Positions 45,286 to 55,619 are shown, counted from the stretch's first letter. The stretch is 64,000 nt of DNA from Cryobacterium glucosi (GCF_004402235.1 NZ_SOFS01000019.1:470308-534307), one strand, 5' to 3'. Notes: generated from the letters alone by a model not told the origin. Numbers and translations: made by a program.

Positions 45286-46479
45286 TCAGAACGCCGGCAT
45301 CCCCGTGAGAGCGCGACCGATCACGAGCTGGTGGATCTCGTCCGTGCCCTCGTAGGTGCGGACGGACTCGAGGTTGGCGAGGTGACGCATCACCGGGAAT
45401 TCGTTCGTCACCCCGTCGCCGCCGAGGATCGACCGGGCGAGGCCGGCGATCCGGATGGCCTCGCGCACGCTGTTGAGCTTGCCGACGCTGATCTGGGCCG
45501 GGGAGAGGGTGCCGCGTTCCTTCAGCCGCCCGAGGTGCAGGGCGAGGAGGACGCCCTTCTCGTACTCGACGAGCATGTCGGCAAGTTTGGCCTGGGTGAG
45601 CTGCATGGCCCCGATCGGGCGGCCGAACACCTCACGACTGCGCGACCGGGCGATCGCAGCGTCGAGGCAGCTCCTGGCGGCCCCCATCGCGCCCCAGACG
45701 ATGCCGAATCTCGCCTCGTTCAGGCAACTGAACGGGCCGGAGAGCCCCGTGGCGCCGGGGAGGACGGCATCGGCGGGCAGGCGCACCCCGTCGAGGGTGA
45801 CGTCGCACTGGATGGACGCGCGCATCGAGAGCTTGCCAGCGATCGGTGTCGCGGTGAACCCCGCCGTCCCGGTGGGAACGAGGAATCCGCGCACCCCGGC
45901 ATCCGTCTGCGCCCACACCACTGCGACGTCGGCGACACTCGCGAGGCCGATCCAGCGCTTCGTGCCCGTGAGCACCCAGTCGTCGCCGTCGCGCGTGGCG
46001 GTCGTTCGCATCGCGGCGGGGTCGCTGCCGCCGGTCGGTTCGGTGAGGGCGAAGCAGCCGATGAGGGAGCCGGCGGCCATGCCGGGCAGCCAGAGCTGCT
46101 TCTGGTCCTCAGTCCCGTACTTGTGGATCGCCGACATGGCGAGCGAGCCCTGCACAGAGACCAGGGTGCGCCAGCCGCTGTCGGCGGCCTCGAGTTCGAG
46201 GCAGACGAGGCCGTAGCTCACGGCGCTCGCGCCCGCGCAGCCGTAGCCCTCGAGGTGCATTCCGAGGAAGCCGGCCGCGCCGAGTTCGGGGACGAGTTCG
46301 GCGCGGAAGAACCGGTCCTCGAAGTCCTGCTCGATCGTGGGCAGGATGCGGTTGGTCGCGAACGCGCGGGCCTTGCGCGACCAGACGACCTCTTCTGGAG
46401 CGAGGAGGTCGTCGAGATCGAAGACCGAGTCGACGAGGGGGCTGGCGACGAGTGGGGTGGGGCGGCCTGATGCGGTCAC
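45286..46479 (-). CDS. gcdH: Glutaryl-CoA dehydrogenase-like acyl-CoA dehydrogenase
   Basis: This 397-residue FAD enzyme closely follows the GcdH pattern: YGTEDQKQLWLPGMAAGSLIGCFALTEP (written in two parts, residues about 120-148), GTKRWIG, FGRPIGAMQLTQAKLADM, GKLNSVREAIRIAGLARSIL and the catalytic Glu in TYEGTDEIH (about 377). GcdH oxidises and decarboxylates glutaryl-CoA to crotonyl-CoA in lysine/tryptophan breakdown. The GTG start overlaps the stop of the CoA transferase gene by 4 bp, so the transferase probably supplies the CoA ester. Confidence 0.88.
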   Translation of the reverse strand: MTASGRPTPLVASPLVDSVFDLDDLLAPEEVVWSRKARAFATNRILPTIEQDFEDRFFRAELVPELGAAGFLGMHLEGYGCAGASAVSYGLVCLELEAADSGWRTLVSVQGSLAMSAIHKYGTEDQKQLWLPGMAAGSLIGCFALTEPTGGSDPAAMRTTATRDGDDWVLTGTKRWIGLASVADVAVVWAQTDAGVRGFLVPTGTAGFTATPIAGKLSMRASIQCDVTLDGVRLPADAVLPGATGLSGPFSCLNEARFGIVWGAMGAARSCLDAAIARSRSREVFGRPIGAMQLTQAKLADMLVEYEKGVLLALHLGRLKERGTLSPAQISVGKLNSVREAIRIAGLARSILGGDGVTNEFPVMRHLANLESVRTYEGTDEIHQLVIGRALTGMPAF

Positions 46480-47795
46480 GAGAGGTCCTGTTCGGTTCGG
46501 CGGAGCGCGGTGGGTGGTGCGGGAGTGGGCCTGAATGCGGGTGCGGGGACGGGTGCCGGTGCCGGCTCCGCCGAAGCGGCCGCGCCGAGGGCGCTGTGAG
46601 CGTCCGGCCCGAGCCAGTCGGCCCCTGCGTGTTCGCCGAGCCGGGGCGGAGGCAGCAGGTAGCCGGCCGGACGGTCGCCGAGGTGGATCGGATTGGCGAC
46701 CTGCCGGCTGACGCGCCGCGGGTCCGAACCCGACACGAGCTCGACGACGGACGCGGTTCCGAGACCCTCGGCGAAGGCGAAGGCCTCGCTGATCGAGTTG
46801 ACGAGTCCGGCTGGCACCCCGGCATCCGTGAGCGTGTCGACCCAGTGCGCCGCGGGATGGGCACGAAGGAGGGCTTCGAGGGCGGGCCGGAGGTCGGCGC
46901 GGTGCCGCACCCGGTCGGCGTTGCCGAGGAATCGCGGGTCGGTCACGAGGCCGGGTGCGCCGAGGAGGCGCACGAGCGTGCGGAACTGGGAATCGGTGCC
47001 GACGGCGATCACGAGGTCGCGGTCGGATGCCGCGAAGAGCTCGTACGGGGCGATGCTCGGGTGGGCGTTGCCGAGGCGCGCCGGAGAGTGCCCGGTTGCG
47101 AGGGTGCCCGCCGCCTGGTTGGTGAGCGCCGAGAGCAGGGTCGTCAGGAGGTCGACTTCGACGCGCCCTCCGGAGGCCCTGCTCGGGCCGGTGGCCTCGG
47201 CCGCGCCGGCATCGCCCCGGGAATCGCGTTCGCGGAGCGCGAGCAGGATGCCGCTGAGCGCGTTGAGTCCGGCGAGCACGTCCACGAGAGCGACGCCGAC
47301 TTTGCTCGGCTCCCCATCGACCGGGCCGGTCACGCTCATCAGCCCACCGACGGCCTGCACGAGGAGGTCGTAGCCGGGGAGCCGGGCACCGGCACCGGCA
47401 CCGAAGCCCGTGATCGAGCAGTAGACGACGCCGGGGTTCGCGGCGCGCACGGCCTCGTAGCCGAGGCCGAACCGCTCCATCACGCCGGGCCGGAAGTTCT
47501 CGACCACGACATCCGCCGTGGTCGCGAGGCGCCAGGCCGCCGCCCGTCCCTCGACGGTGCCGAGGTCGCAGACGACCGAACGCTTGTTGCGGTTGACCGC
47601 ACCGAAGTAGGTGGACGCGCCCTGGGCATCCGTGGGCGGCAACCACTGCCGGGTGTCGTCCCCGGCCGGGCTCTCGATCTTGATCACGTCGGCGCCGAAG
47701 TCGGCGAGCATCATCGTGGCATACGGCCCGGCGAGCACGCGCGAGAAATCGGCGACCCTCAGCCGGGGTGCGCGGGCCGACGGTTCGTGCGGCAT
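46476..47795 (-). CDS. CaiB/BaiF family III CoA transferase
   Basis: This 439-residue enzyme moves CoA between carboxylic acids. The family III signatures are RVADFSRVLAGPYATMMLADFGADVIKIESP, NRNKRSVVCDL, ENFRPGVMERFGL and the catalytic Asp143 in RLPGYDLLVQAVGGLMSVTG. GAGGTGAGCTG precedes the ATG. Coupled to gcdH, it is best read as a glutarate or related dicarboxylate CoA transferase (like human SUGCT), which is inference from context. The C-terminus is Pro/Ala-rich. Confidence 0.88.
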   Translation of the reverse strand: MPHEPSARAPRLRVADFSRVLAGPYATMMLADFGADVIKIESPAGDDTRQWLPPTDAQGASTYFGAVNRNKRSVVCDLGTVEGRAAAWRLATTADVVVENFRPGVMERFGLGYEAVRAANPGVVYCSITGFGAGAGARLPGYDLLVQAVGGLMSVTGPVDGEPSKVGVALVDVLAGLNALSGILLALRERDSRGDAGAAEATGPSRASGGRVEVDLLTTLLSALTNQAAGTLATGHSPARLGNAHPSIAPYELFAASDRDLVIAVGTDSQFRTLVRLLGAPGLVTDPRFLGNADRVRHRADLRPALEALLRAHPAAHWVDTLTDAGVPAGLVNSISEAFAFAEGLGTASVVELVSGSDPRRVSRQVANPIHLGDRPAGYLLPPPRLGEHAGADWLGPDAHSALGAAASAEPAPAPVPAPAFRPTPAPPTALRRTEQDLS

Positions 47796-47862
47796 CAGCT
47801 CACCTCGGTCCCCATCGACGCGTCCGGCCGGCAACACCGACGGGACGCAGTTGTGATCCTAT

Positions 47863-47878
47863 ACCGAATGTTTTCGGT
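47863..47878. promoter_or_regulatory. Palindromic operator between CoA transferase and FadR-type regulator
   Basis: ACCGAA-tgtt-TTCGGT is a perfect inverted repeat midway in the 137-bp divergent gap. It is probably the binding site of the adjacent GntR/FadR-type protein and could control both directions. Confidence 0.6.
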
Positions 47879-47932
47879 TCCGGCACCCGTCCGACAGTTC
47901 CCAGCATGCCACCGTCGGCTACATTGAAGTCT

Positions 47933-48709
47933 ATGGAGGCACAGCTGCGACCCGGCGCCCGGGAGGCGATCTTCGCCCAGCTCATCGAGGCCGGCCGCGC
48001 CGAGCAGGTTGCCCGTCGCCTGACCGATGCCATCATCCTCGGCGTCCTCACGGCGGGCGAACGCCTGCCGAGCGAGCAGGAGCTCGCCCGCCGTTTCGGT
48101 GTCGCCCTGATCACAGTCCGCGAGGGCCTCGTGATCCTGCGCGAGACCGGCCTCGTCGAGACCCGTCGCGGCCGCGGTGGCGGCAGTTTCGTGATCCAGG
48201 CGGATGCCCCGGACGAGACGCTCCTGCACACCCGGCTCCGCGGCGTCGCCCACGTCGAGCTCTCGGACCTCGCGGTCTACTTCTCCACGATCATCGAAGG
48301 CTGCGCGGAACGGGCCGCGCTTCGCGCGGCACCGCAGGATGCCGATCGACTCTCCGAGTGGCTCGCCCAGGCCGACTGGGACCGCGACGCGGGCGCCCGC
48401 GCCAATGCAGGCGGCTTCTACCTCGAACTCGCGGTACTCAGCCAGTCGGCCCGGCTCGTGCGCGAACAGGTCCGGCTGCAGGCCGAGTTCGGCCCGCTCC
48501 TCCTGCTCGGGCTCGCAGACCCGTCGATGCGAGCCAGTGTCGCTGCCTGCAACACGGACGTCGTCGCGGCGATCCGGAGTGGCGACGGCCCGCACGCCCG
48601 CACCCTCGTCGCCGGGCAGGTGCGCGAACTAGCCGAGTGGCTGCATGCCGCGAAGACCAGGATCGAACGGGGAGGAACGCTCCATGCGGCATCCGCTGTC
48701 AGCGCCTGA
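47933..48709 (+). CDS. FadR-subfamily GntR transcriptional regulator
   Basis: This 258-residue regulator has a winged helix AEQVARRLTDAIILGVLTAGERLPSEQELARRFGVALITVREGLVIL (about 22-68), with the wing RRGRGGGSFVI, and an all-helical FCD ligand domain (VELSDLAVYFSTIIEGCAERAAL). It is divergent from the CoA transferase operon and overlaps the following Cache-domain gene by 26 bp, so the two are made together. Confidence 0.88.
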   Translation: MEAQLRPGAREAIFAQLIEAGRAEQVARRLTDAIILGVLTAGERLPSEQELARRFGVALITVREGLVILRETGLVETRRGRGGGSFVIQADAPDETLLHTRLRGVAHVELSDLAVYFSTIIEGCAERAALRAAPQDADRLSEWLAQADWDRDAGARANAGGFYLELAVLSQSARLVREQVRLQAEFGPLLLLGLADPSMRASVAACNTDVVAAIRSGDGPHARTLVAGQVRELAEWLHAAKTRIERGGTLHAASAVSA

Positions 48710-49538
48710 AACACCGGTCGTGACGCCGGCCCCCCTCGCTCCCCAGGCCTGCGCCGCCGCCGTCAGCGCCGCGGTCGCCGACGTGTTCACGGTGCTCGAG
48801 GACTGGCGGGACCGGGTCGCCGCAGCGGTCCCGCTCACGACGACGACCGAACTCGACGCCCTCGTGGAGACGCTCGTCCTGCCGGCCCTCCTCGGCGAGG
48901 CCGAACCGGCCGCACACCGGGACGCGGCACAGCACGGCACGGCACAGCACGGCACGGCACCGCACGGCACGGCACCGCACGGCGCACCGGCCCTCCTGGT
49001 CGGCGCCGGCTTCATCGCGACAGCGGACTACCGGCCAGGCCGCCCCGCGCATTTCGCCTGGTGGCTCGGCCCGCTCGCGTCGAACCCCCTGCTCGGCACG
49101 ACGCTCTCCCCCACCCGGCTCGACCTCGCGGCGCGGGTGCACACCGAATACCTGCGCGACTTCCGCGGCCTGGAGTGGTACCGGGTGCCGGAAGCCACCG
49201 GGCGGGCGCACGTCACGGGTCCGTACGTCGACCACCTGTGCACCTTCGATTTCATCGTGACCCTCACCCTCCCCGTGCAGGTCGACGGCGGCACGGTCGG
49301 CGTGATCGGGGCCGACGTGTCGGTCACCCGTCTCGAGCAGGCCCTGCTTCCGGTCCTGCTCGGACTCAGCGCGCCCGCCGCCCTCGTCAACGCGGTCGGC
49401 CGCGTCATGATCTCGACGGAGGCCACGCTCGCCGCGGGCGACATCGTGCCGAACCCGGGGCATCCGCTCACCGGCTATGACCGGGTGCCCTGCCCCGGGA
49501 TTCCCTTCGATGTGATCGTCCGGCGCCCACCGGAATAA
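48684..49538 (+). CDS. Soluble Cache-domain (PDC sensor) protein
   Basis: This 284-residue protein has no signal peptide or membrane helix, yet it contains a Cache-type small-molecule-binding fold: [65 protein letters not shown] (conserved Tyr-x-x-x-W-Y and Asp positions, about 150-200) and [32 protein letters not shown] precedes the ATG, which lies inside the regulator gene. A stretch of four 5-residue repeats ([10 protein letters not shown]) sits at about residues 82-101. It probably senses an amine or amino acid and works with the overlapping regulator or permease. Confidence 0.75.
   Translation: MRHPLSAPETPVVTPAPLAPQACAAAVSAAVADVFTVLEDWRDRVAAAVPLTTTTELDALVETLVLPALLGEAEPAAHRDAAQHGTAQHGTAPHGTAPHGAPALLVGAGFIATADYRPGRPAHFAWWLGPLASNPLLGTTLSPTRLDLAARVHTEYLRDFRGLEWYRVPEATGRAHVTGPYVDHLCTFDFIVTLTLPVQVDGGTVGVIGADVSVTRLEQALLPVLLGLSAPAALVNAVGRVMISTEATLAAGDIVPNPGHPLTGYDRVPCPGIPFDVIVRRPPE
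48927..48986 (+). repeat. Four tandem 15-bp repeats in the Cache gene
   Basis: Units at 48927-48941, 48942-48956, 48957-48971 and 48972-48986 read GCACAGCACGGCACG or the CCG variant and encode [20 protein letters not shown]. The unit length keeps frame; copy number could vary between strains. Confidence 0.85.
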
Positions 49539-49645
49539 AAGATTGCATTTGGGATGATTTAGGGTATCGTCGGCCTCTGGGGAACTCCGCCCCGGGCGCC
49601 GCGGCCCTGGCCAGCGCCGACCAGACGCTTGGGAAAGGCCTGCGC

Positions 49646-51079
49646 ATGTCCATCCGTGAACTCCGTAACTTCGTCAACGGGCAGTACGTCGCCTCCGCAG
49701 CGAGCGAGCAGCTCGACATCGTGAACCCCGCAACCGAGGAGGTCTACGCGCGCACCCCCGTGTCGACAGAAGCGGATGTCGCGTCCGCGTACTCCGCAGC
49801 GGCGACCGCCTTCGAGACGTGGGGCGAGACCACGCCCGGCGAACGCCAGCTCGCCCTGCTGAAGTTCGCCGATGCCCTGTCCGAGCGTGCGGAGGAGATC
49901 GCGGACGTCGAGAGCGAGAACACCGGCAAGCCGCGTGCCGGCCTCGTCGGCGACGAGGTCGACGTCATGATCGACCAGGTGCGCTTCTTCGCCGGCGCCG
50001 CCCGCGTGCTCGAGGGCAAGTCAGCCGGCGAGTACCTGAAGGACCACACCTCGTTCATCCGGCGGGAGCCGATCGGCGTGATCGGGCAGGTCACCCCGTG
50101 GAACTACCCGATGATGATGGCGATCTGGAAGATCGCCCCCGCCCTCGCTGCCGGAAACGCCGTCGTGCTGAAGCCCTCGGACTCGACACCCGTCTCGACG
50201 CTCCTCCTCGCCGAGATCGCCGCGGAGTTCTTCCCGGCCGGCGTCTTCAACGTCGTCATGGGCGACCGCACCACGGGCCGCGCCCTCGTCGCCGACCGGA
50301 TCCCGCAGATGGTGTCGATCACCGGTTCCGTACGGGCCGGCATGGAGGTCGCGGGCACCGCGGCGCTCGACGTCAAGCGCGTGCACCTCGAACTCGGCGG
50401 CAAGGCCCCGGTGATCGTGTTCGACGACGCCGACATCGACGCCGCCGTCGAGGGCATCGCGACGGCCGCGTTCTACAACGGCGGCCAGGACTGCACCGCC
50501 GCCACCCGGGTCCTCGTCCAGGCCGGAATCCACGACGAGTTCGTTGCAGCACTCGCGGCGTACGCCCGGGTGAACGCGAGGACCGGCGGCCCGCGCGAGG
50601 ACGGCATCCTCTTCGGCGCCCTCTCGAGCGCCGACCAGCTCGCCCGCGTGCAGGGCGTCATCGCGGGCCTGCCCGACCACGCGAACATCGCGCTCGGCGG
50701 GCACCGCCAGGGCGACCTCGGCTACTTCCATGAGGCGACGATCGTCTCGAACCTCCGGCAGGGCGACGACGCGGTGCAGAACGAGATCTTCGGACCGGTC
50801 ATCACGGCCCAGAAGTTCACCGACGAGGCCGAGGCGCTCGCCTGGGCGAACGACGTGCAGTACGGCCTGGCCTCCTCGGTCTGGACCAAGGACCACGCGC
50901 GCGCGATGCGGATGGCCAAGCGCCTCGATTTCGGCTGCGTCTGGATCAACACGCACATCCCGCTCGTCGCCGAGATGCCGCACGGCGGCTTCAAGCACTC
51001 CGGCTACGGCAAGGACCTCTCGATGTACGGCCTCGAGGACTACACCCGCATCAAGCACGTGATGAGCTACATCGGCTGA
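49646..51079 (+). CDS. Aminoaldehyde (gamma-aminobutyraldehyde-type) dehydrogenase
   Basis: This 477-residue NAD(P)-dependent aldehyde dehydrogenase has the substrate/cofactor motifs [32 protein letters not shown], the general-base glutamate in [17 protein letters not shown] (E249) and the nucleophile in [11 protein letters not shown] (Cys283). The GQDC sequence and [28 protein letters not shown] are typical of PatD/PuuC-like enzymes that oxidise aminoaldehydes from polyamines. GGGAAAGG lies upstream of the ATG. It is followed by a permease gene. Confidence 0.88.
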   Translation: MSIRELRNFVNGQYVASAASEQLDIVNPATEEVYARTPVSTEADVASAYSAAATAFETWGETTPGERQLALLKFADALSERAEEIADVESENTGKPRAGLVGDEVDVMIDQVRFFAGAARVLEGKSAGEYLKDHTSFIRREPIGVIGQVTPWNYPMMMAIWKIAPALAAGNAVVLKPSDSTPVSTLLLAEIAAEFFPAGVFNVVMGDRTTGRALVADRIPQMVSITGSVRAGMEVAGTAALDVKRVHLELGGKAPVIVFDDADIDAAVEGIATAAFYNGGQDCTAATRVLVQAGIHDEFVAALAAYARVNARTGGPREDGILFGALSSADQLARVQGVIAGLPDHANIALGGHRQGDLGYFHEATIVSNLRQGDDAVQNEIFGPVITAQKFTDEAEALAWANDVQYGLASSVWTKDHARAMRMAKRLDFGCVWINTHIPLVAEMPHGGFKHSGYGKDLSMYGLEDYTRIKHVMSYIG

Positions 51080-51194
51080 TCCACCCCTTTCGGGGCAAAC
51101 ATCCGGTTCTATAGCTTTCTCGCAATGGTGTCACTATGGTGGGCACACACAGCCTGCCGACGACGTCAGGATGCACCGCAGCCGAAAGGTCATG

Positions 51195-52757
51195 ATGAGC
51201 GCAGATCAGCCCGGAAAGACGCCCGCCGCGAGGGGAATTGGTGACCAGGAGCACCTCAGGGTGCTCGGGTACGAGGATTCCTTCCACCGTTCGATGTCGC
51301 TGTGGGCCAACTTCGCCCTCGGCTTCACCTACCTCTCGCCGCTCGTCGGCGTGTACTCCCTCTTCGCGCTCGCCCTCAGCACGGGCGGGCCGCCCTCGAT
51401 CTTCTGGATCCTGATCGTGGGCGCCGGCCAGCTGCTCGTCGCCCTCGTCTTCGGCGAGGTCGTCTCGCAGTACCCGATCGCCGGCGGGATCTACCCGTGG
51501 ACCCGCCGGCTCTGGGGCAAGCGATACGCCTGGATGGCCGCCTGGGTCTACGTCTGGGCGATGCTCGTCACGATCACTGCCGTCGCCGAGTTCGGCAGCG
51601 GCTTCCTCGGCAGCCTGATCGACGCGCCGGTCACGAAGGAGGTCACGCTGGGCCTCTCGGTACTGTTCCTGCTGGTCGCCTTCGCGTTCAACTTCTCTGG
51701 CACGAAGATGCTCGGCCGGGTCGCCAGGATCGGCCTCGGCGCCGAGCTCATCGGCGTGATCGGGCTCGGGCTCTACCTGCTGATCTTCCAGCGCAAGCAG
51801 GAGTTCAGCGTCTTCTTCAGCACGATGGGCGTCGAGGGCGACGCCAACTACGCCGTCGCGTTCCTCGGTGCGGCACTCGCCGGACTGTTCCTGTTCTACG
51901 GCTTCGAAGCCTGCGGGGACGTGGCCGAGGAGGTCGCGAACCCGGCCAGGGGCATCCCGAGGGCCATGATCCTGACCATCCTCGTCGGCGGGGTCTCCGC
52001 GCTGTTCTCCTTCGGCGGCTATGTGATGGCGGCACCCGACCTGCAGGCGGTGGTCGACGGCAACGACATCGACCCGATCCCGGCGATCCTCGAGGCCTCG
52101 CTCGGAACCGTCGGCGCCAAGCTCTTCCTGGTCGTCGCGATCACGGCGTTCCTGTCCTGCGTGCTGAGCCTGCAGGCCGCGGCCAGCCGGTTGATGTTCT
52201 CCTTCGCCCGCGACGGGATGATCCCCGGCCACGCCTGGCTGTCCAAGGTGAGTCCGCGCACCGCCGTCCCGGTGAACGCGCTCATCGTCGCCTGCTCGAT
52301 CCCGCTCGCGCTCTGCCTGCTGATCTACGCGGGCGGCAGCCTCACCCAGATCACGGCATTCGCGGTGATCGGCATCTACGTGGCGTTCCAGTCCGTCGTG
52401 CTCGCGGCGCTCCGCCAGAGGATCAAGGGCTGGCGTCCGGCCGGTCCGTTCAACCTCGGCAGGGCCGGCTTCGTCGTCAACGTGGTCGCCCTCGCCTACG
52501 GTGTCTTCGCGATGGTGTTGCTGGCGCTGCCCGGCAAGACGGGGGTCTTCCTCGACGACTGGATCGTGCTGATCGGGCTGGCGGTCGTGATGGGCGCGGG
52601 CCTGCTCTACCTGTTCATCGCGAAGCCGCACACGAATTCGCACCAGCCGGAGGGTGATGCGATCGCGGTCGCGGCGCTGCTCCGCGCGCATCCGGGCAAT
52701 GCCGCACCCGGAGTCGTCGATCCGGGGAAGCCGCGCCCGACATCCGTCTCTGACTGA
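51195..52757 (+). CDS. APC-family amino acid/polyamine permease
   Basis: This 520-residue permease has about 12 transmembrane segments. LWANFALGFTYLSPLVGVYSLFA is the helix-1 region with the unwound Gly segment, GEVVSQYPIAGGIYPWTRRLWG is the conserved TM2-TM3 part, and FYGFEACGDVAEEVANPARGIPRAM is the TM6-TM7 loop of the amino acid choline/GABA permease branch. The start is the second of two adjacent ATG codons, at better distance from GAAAGG. It probably imports the amine oxidised by the upstream dehydrogenase. Confidence 0.88.
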   Translation: MSADQPGKTPAARGIGDQEHLRVLGYEDSFHRSMSLWANFALGFTYLSPLVGVYSLFALALSTGGPPSIFWILIVGAGQLLVALVFGEVVSQYPIAGGIYPWTRRLWGKRYAWMAAWVYVWAMLVTITAVAEFGSGFLGSLIDAPVTKEVTLGLSVLFLLVAFAFNFSGTKMLGRVARIGLGAELIGVIGLGLYLLIFQRKQEFSVFFSTMGVEGDANYAVAFLGAALAGLFLFYGFEACGDVAEEVANPARGIPRAMILTILVGGVSALFSFGGYVMAAPDLQAVVDGNDIDPIPAILEASLGTVGAKLFLVVAITAFLSCVLSLQAAASRLMFSFARDGMIPGHAWLSKVSPRTAVPVNALIVACSIPLALCLLIYAGGSLTQITAFAVIGIYVAFQSVVLAALRQRIKGWRPAGPFNLGRAGFVVNVVALAYGVFAMVLLALPGKTGVFLDDWIVLIGLAVVMGAGLLYLFIAKPHTNSHQPEGDAIAVAALLRAHPGNAAPGVVDPGKPRPTSVSD

Positions 52758-52782
52758 CCGTCGCCAGAACGAGACGGGTACG

Positions 52783-52814
52783 ACGAAGGGCCCGTCTTGC
52801 GACGGGCCCTTCGT
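52783..52814. terminator. Bidirectional terminator between the permease and rplA
   Basis: A perfect 13-bp stem (52784-52796 with 52801-52813, CGAAGGGCCCGTC and complement), extended by an A-T pair, has a 4-nt loop. TTGTGGT follows on the plus strand. It lies between convergent genes and can serve both. Confidence 0.8.
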
Positions 52815-52834
52815 TGTGGTGCTGGTGCCGGTGC

Positions 52835-53524
52835 TTAGATGGCGTTGACGTCGAGCGGGATGCCGGGACCGAAGGTCGTCGAGACGGCACCCTTCATGAC
52901 GTAGCGGCCCTTGGACGAGCTCGGCTTGAGGCGGACGATCTCCTCGAGTGCTGCCGTGATGTTCTCGTTCAGCTGCTCGGCGGTGAAGGATGCCTTGCCG
53001 ACGACGAACTGCACGTTGGCGTGCTTGTCGACGCGGAACGCGATCTTGCCGCCCTTGATGTCGTTGACGGCGCGGGCGACGTCGGTCGTGACCGTTCCGG
53101 TCTTCGGGTTCGGCATGAGGCCACGCGGGCCGAGGACCTTACCGAGACGACCGACCTTGCCCATGAGCTCCGGGGTCGAAACCGCGGAGTCGAAGGCGGT
53201 GTAACCGGCGGCGACCTTCTCGATGAGCTCGTCGCCACCGACCTCGTCGGCGCCGGCAGCGATGGCTGCCTCGGCCGCGGGGCCGGTTGCGAAGACGATG
53301 ACGCGCGACACGCGGCCGGTACCGTGAGGAAGAATAACGGTTCCGCGGACCATCTGGTCAGCCTTGCGCGGGTCGACGCCGAGCTTCAATGCGACCTCGA
53401 TGGTCGAGTTGAAGTTCGCGGAGCCGGTCTCACGCGCGAGCGTGACGGCCTCGGTGGGGGTGTAGAACTTGTCGGCCTCGATCTTCTCGGCCGCGGCCCG
53501 GTAGGCCTTTGACTTCTGTGCCAT
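52835..53524 (-). CDS. rplA: 50S ribosomal protein L1
   Basis: This 229-residue rRNA-binding protein of the L1 stalk begins [23 protein letters not shown] and contains [35 protein letters not shown] and [11 protein letters not shown], all standard. It is 89 bp downstream of rplK. AGGAGATTCAC precedes the ATG. L1 usually also represses its own operon mRNA. Confidence 0.98.
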   Translation of the reverse strand: MAQKSKAYRAAAEKIEADKFYTPTEAVTLARETGSANFNSTIEVALKLGVDPRKADQMVRGTVILPHGTGRVSRVIVFATGPAAEAAIAAGADEVGGDELIEKVAAGYTAFDSAVSTPELMGKVGRLGKVLGPRGLMPNPKTGTVTTDVARAVNDIKGGKIAFRVDKHANVQFVVGKASFTAEQLNENITAALEEIVRLKPSSSKGRYVMKGAVSTTFGPGIPLDVNAI

Positions 53525-53613
53525 GTGAATCTCCTGAATATAAAGATTTGAGAGTGTGGTGCGAGCCTGGCCGGCTCTTCCACGTACTGCTGGTGGCGGA
53601 TGCCTGGTTGAGG

Positions 53614-54045
53614 TTAGGCCTCGACCGTAACGCCCATGGAGCGTGCGGTGCCGGCGATGATCTTCGCGGCGGCGTCGATGTCGTTGGCGTTGAGGTCAAC
53701 CATCTTCGCTTCGGCGATCTCGCGGACCTGCGCCTGGGTGAGCTTGGCCACCTTGACGGTGTGCGGGGTTCCGCTGCCCTTGGTGACGCCGGCGGCCTTC
53801 TTGATGAGCTCCGCTGCGGGCGGGGTCTTCAGGATGAACGTGAAGGAACGGTCGTCGTACACGGTGATCTCAACCGGGATGACGTTGCCGCGCTGGGATT
53901 CGGTCTGGGCGTTGTATGCCTTGCAGAATTCCATGATGTTCACGCCGTGCTGGCCCAGTGCCGGCCCGATGGGCGGTGCGGGGTTTGCGGCGCCGGCCTT
54001 GATCTGAAGCTTGATCAGACCAGTAACCTTCTTCTTCGGTGCCAT
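53614..54045 (-). CDS. rplK: 50S ribosomal protein L11
   Basis: This 143-residue GTPase-centre protein starts [32 protein letters not shown] (two contiguous parts of the conserved thiostrepton-binding N-domain) and ends with the rRNA-binding domain [22 protein letters not shown] and RSMGVTVEA. It follows nusG by 84 bp, as in most bacteria. Confidence 0.98.
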   Translation of the reverse strand: MAPKKKVTGLIKLQIKAGAANPAPPIGPALGQHGVNIMEFCKAYNAQTESQRGNVIPVEITVYDDRSFTFILKTPPAAELIKKAAGVTKGSGTPHTVKVAKLTQAQVREIAEAKMVDLNANDIDAAAKIIAGTARSMGVTVEA

Positions 54046-54129
54046 GATTCTTCCTTCTTTTATGATGACGAGCTGCCGCGAGGCAACTCTCCCGGTGGCC
54101 CGGACGGGCCCCGGTGGTGGGGAAACTTA

Positions 54130-55128
54130 CTAAAGCTTGGTGACCTGGTCGAAGCTGAGCTCGACCGGGGTCTCACGCTCGAACAGGGAGACGAGGACGA
54201 TGAGCTTGCCGCTCTCCGCCTTGATCTCACTGATCGTGCCGGGCAGGCCCGCGAACGAGCCTTCCTTGATCGTGATGGTCTCGCCGATTTCGTAGTCGAT
54301 CTCGGCGGGCAGTGCGCGGGTCGCGATCTTGCCGTGCGTGCCCGCGCCCTTGGCGGACGGCACGTCCTGGATCTCGACGAGGCTCTTCAGCATGCCGAAG
54401 GCCTCCTCGAAGCGCAGCGGCGTCGGGTTGTGCGCGTTGCCGACGAAGCCGGTGACACCCGGCGTGTGCCGGACGACGGACCAGCTGTCCTCGTTGAGGT
54501 CCATGCGGACGAGCACGTATCCGGGGATGCGCACGCGGGTGACCATCTTGCGCTGGCCGTTCTTGATCTCGACGACGTCTTCCATCGGAACCTCGACCTG
54601 GTAGATGAAATCTTCCATGGCCATCGACTGCTTGCGGTTCTCGATGTTCGACTTCACGCGACGCTCAAAGCCGGCGTAGGAGTGGATGACGAACCACTTG
54701 CCGGGCTGGAAGCGGAGTTCCTTGCGGAACTCGGCGTATGGGTCTTCGTCGACGGGCTCAGCGGATGCGTCAGCAGCGTCGGCCGCATCGGCTTCTGCAT
54801 CGGCCGTGTCCGCGCCGCCGTCGACATCTTCCTCGTCGTCGACGGCTTCGGCGGCAGCCTCGGCCTCGTCGACGGAGTCGATGTCCAGGGCGTCGTCGAC
54901 CTCCGAGTCGGCTGCGGGGTCGACCGCGCCGGCGAGGGCGTCGAGGGCGGCGTCGAGGTTGTCTTCAACGCCGACGCTGGGGTCGAAGACGTGGACGGCT
55001 ACCTGTTCGGCGGCCTCCACGGACTCTTCCTCCGCTTCGTGGACGTTGCCTTCCTGTGCTTCGTCGTCGTCAGACGCCTGCTCGGCGGCGGTGGCCCAGT
55101 CGGCGTCGTCGTGATTCGTCTCAGTCAC
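54130..55128 (-). CDS. nusG: Transcription termination/antitermination factor NusG with long acidic N-terminal extension
   Basis: This 332-residue protein has the NGN domain starting near residue 160 ([66 protein letters not shown]) and the C-terminal KOW domain ([46 protein letters not shown]). The first about 150 residues are almost entirely Asp/Glu/Ala, much longer than in E. coli NusG (181 residues total). Acidic extensions are known in actinobacterial NusG; their role is unclear. It lies between secE and rplK. Confidence 0.97.
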   Translation of the reverse strand: MTETNHDDADWATAAEQASDDDEAQEGNVHEAEEESVEAAEQVAVHVFDPSVGVEDNLDAALDALAGAVDPAADSEVDDALDIDSVDEAEAAAEAVDDEEDVDGGADTADAEADAADAADASAEPVDEDPYAEFRKELRFQPGKWFVIHSYAGFERRVKSNIENRKQSMAMEDFIYQVEVPMEDVVEIKNGQRKMVTRVRIPGYVLVRMDLNEDSWSVVRHTPGVTGFVGNAHNPTPLRFEEAFGMLKSLVEIQDVPSAKGAGTHGKIATRALPAEIDYEIGETITIKEGSFAGLPGTISEIKAESGKLIVLVSLFERETPVELSFDQVTKL

Positions 55129-55228
55129 TAAATCTCAATCCTTCTGTAGTGCGCGGGCACGAAGACGTGTCCCGCGCAGCGTTGCCGTGAATCCTGGCCG
55201 TGCGGTCAGCCGCCTTGGCGGCGGCCGG

Positions 55229-55504
55229 TCAGCCGCTTGGTGTTCCGAAGACGTACGTGACGACGAGTGCGAACACCCAGTCGAGGGCGGAAACCAGCGC
55301 CATCATGATCGCTACGAAGACCAGCACGACAGCCGTGTAACTCAGCAGTTCCTTGCGGGTCGGCGTGACAACCTTGCGAAGCTCCGCCATCACCTGCTTC
55401 AGGAACAGGGACATCCGTGCGAACGGACCGCGTTTGCCGTCGCGAGCGAGTCGTGCGTCTGCGACGATTTCCTCACTGGGTTCGTCGACAACTTTTCGGG
55501 CCAC
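55229..55504 (-). CDS. secE: Preprotein translocase subunit SecE
   Basis: This 91-residue single-spanning subunit of the SecYEG channel has an amphipathic segment [20 protein letters not shown] and the transmembrane helix [21 protein letters not shown]. It lies between tRNA-Trp and nusG, the normal actinobacterial order. Confidence 0.96.
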   Translation of the reverse strand: MARKVVDEPSEEIVADARLARDGKRGPFARMSLFLKQVMAELRKVVTPTRKELLSYTAVVLVFVAIMMALVSALDWVFALVVTYVFGTPSG

Positions 55505-55546
55505 CTGTTACACCTTTCATGGGCCGACGGAAATGCCACCGACTTG

Positions 55547-55619
55547 CAGGGCGGACAGGACTCGAACCTGCAACCTGCGGTTTTGGAGACCGCTGCTCTA
55601 CCAATTGAGCCACCACCCT
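55547..55619 (-). tRNA. trpT: tRNA-Trp (anticodon CCA)
   Basis: The 73-nt cloverleaf has acceptor AGGGTGG paired with CCGCCCT, D-arm GCTC...GAGC, anticodon stem GCGGT/ACCGC with loop CTCCAAA (anticodon CCA) and T-arm GCAGG TTCGAGT CCTGT. The discriminator is G, and only CA of the 3' end is encoded after it. It sits just upstream of secE, as in related genomes. Confidence 0.96.
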
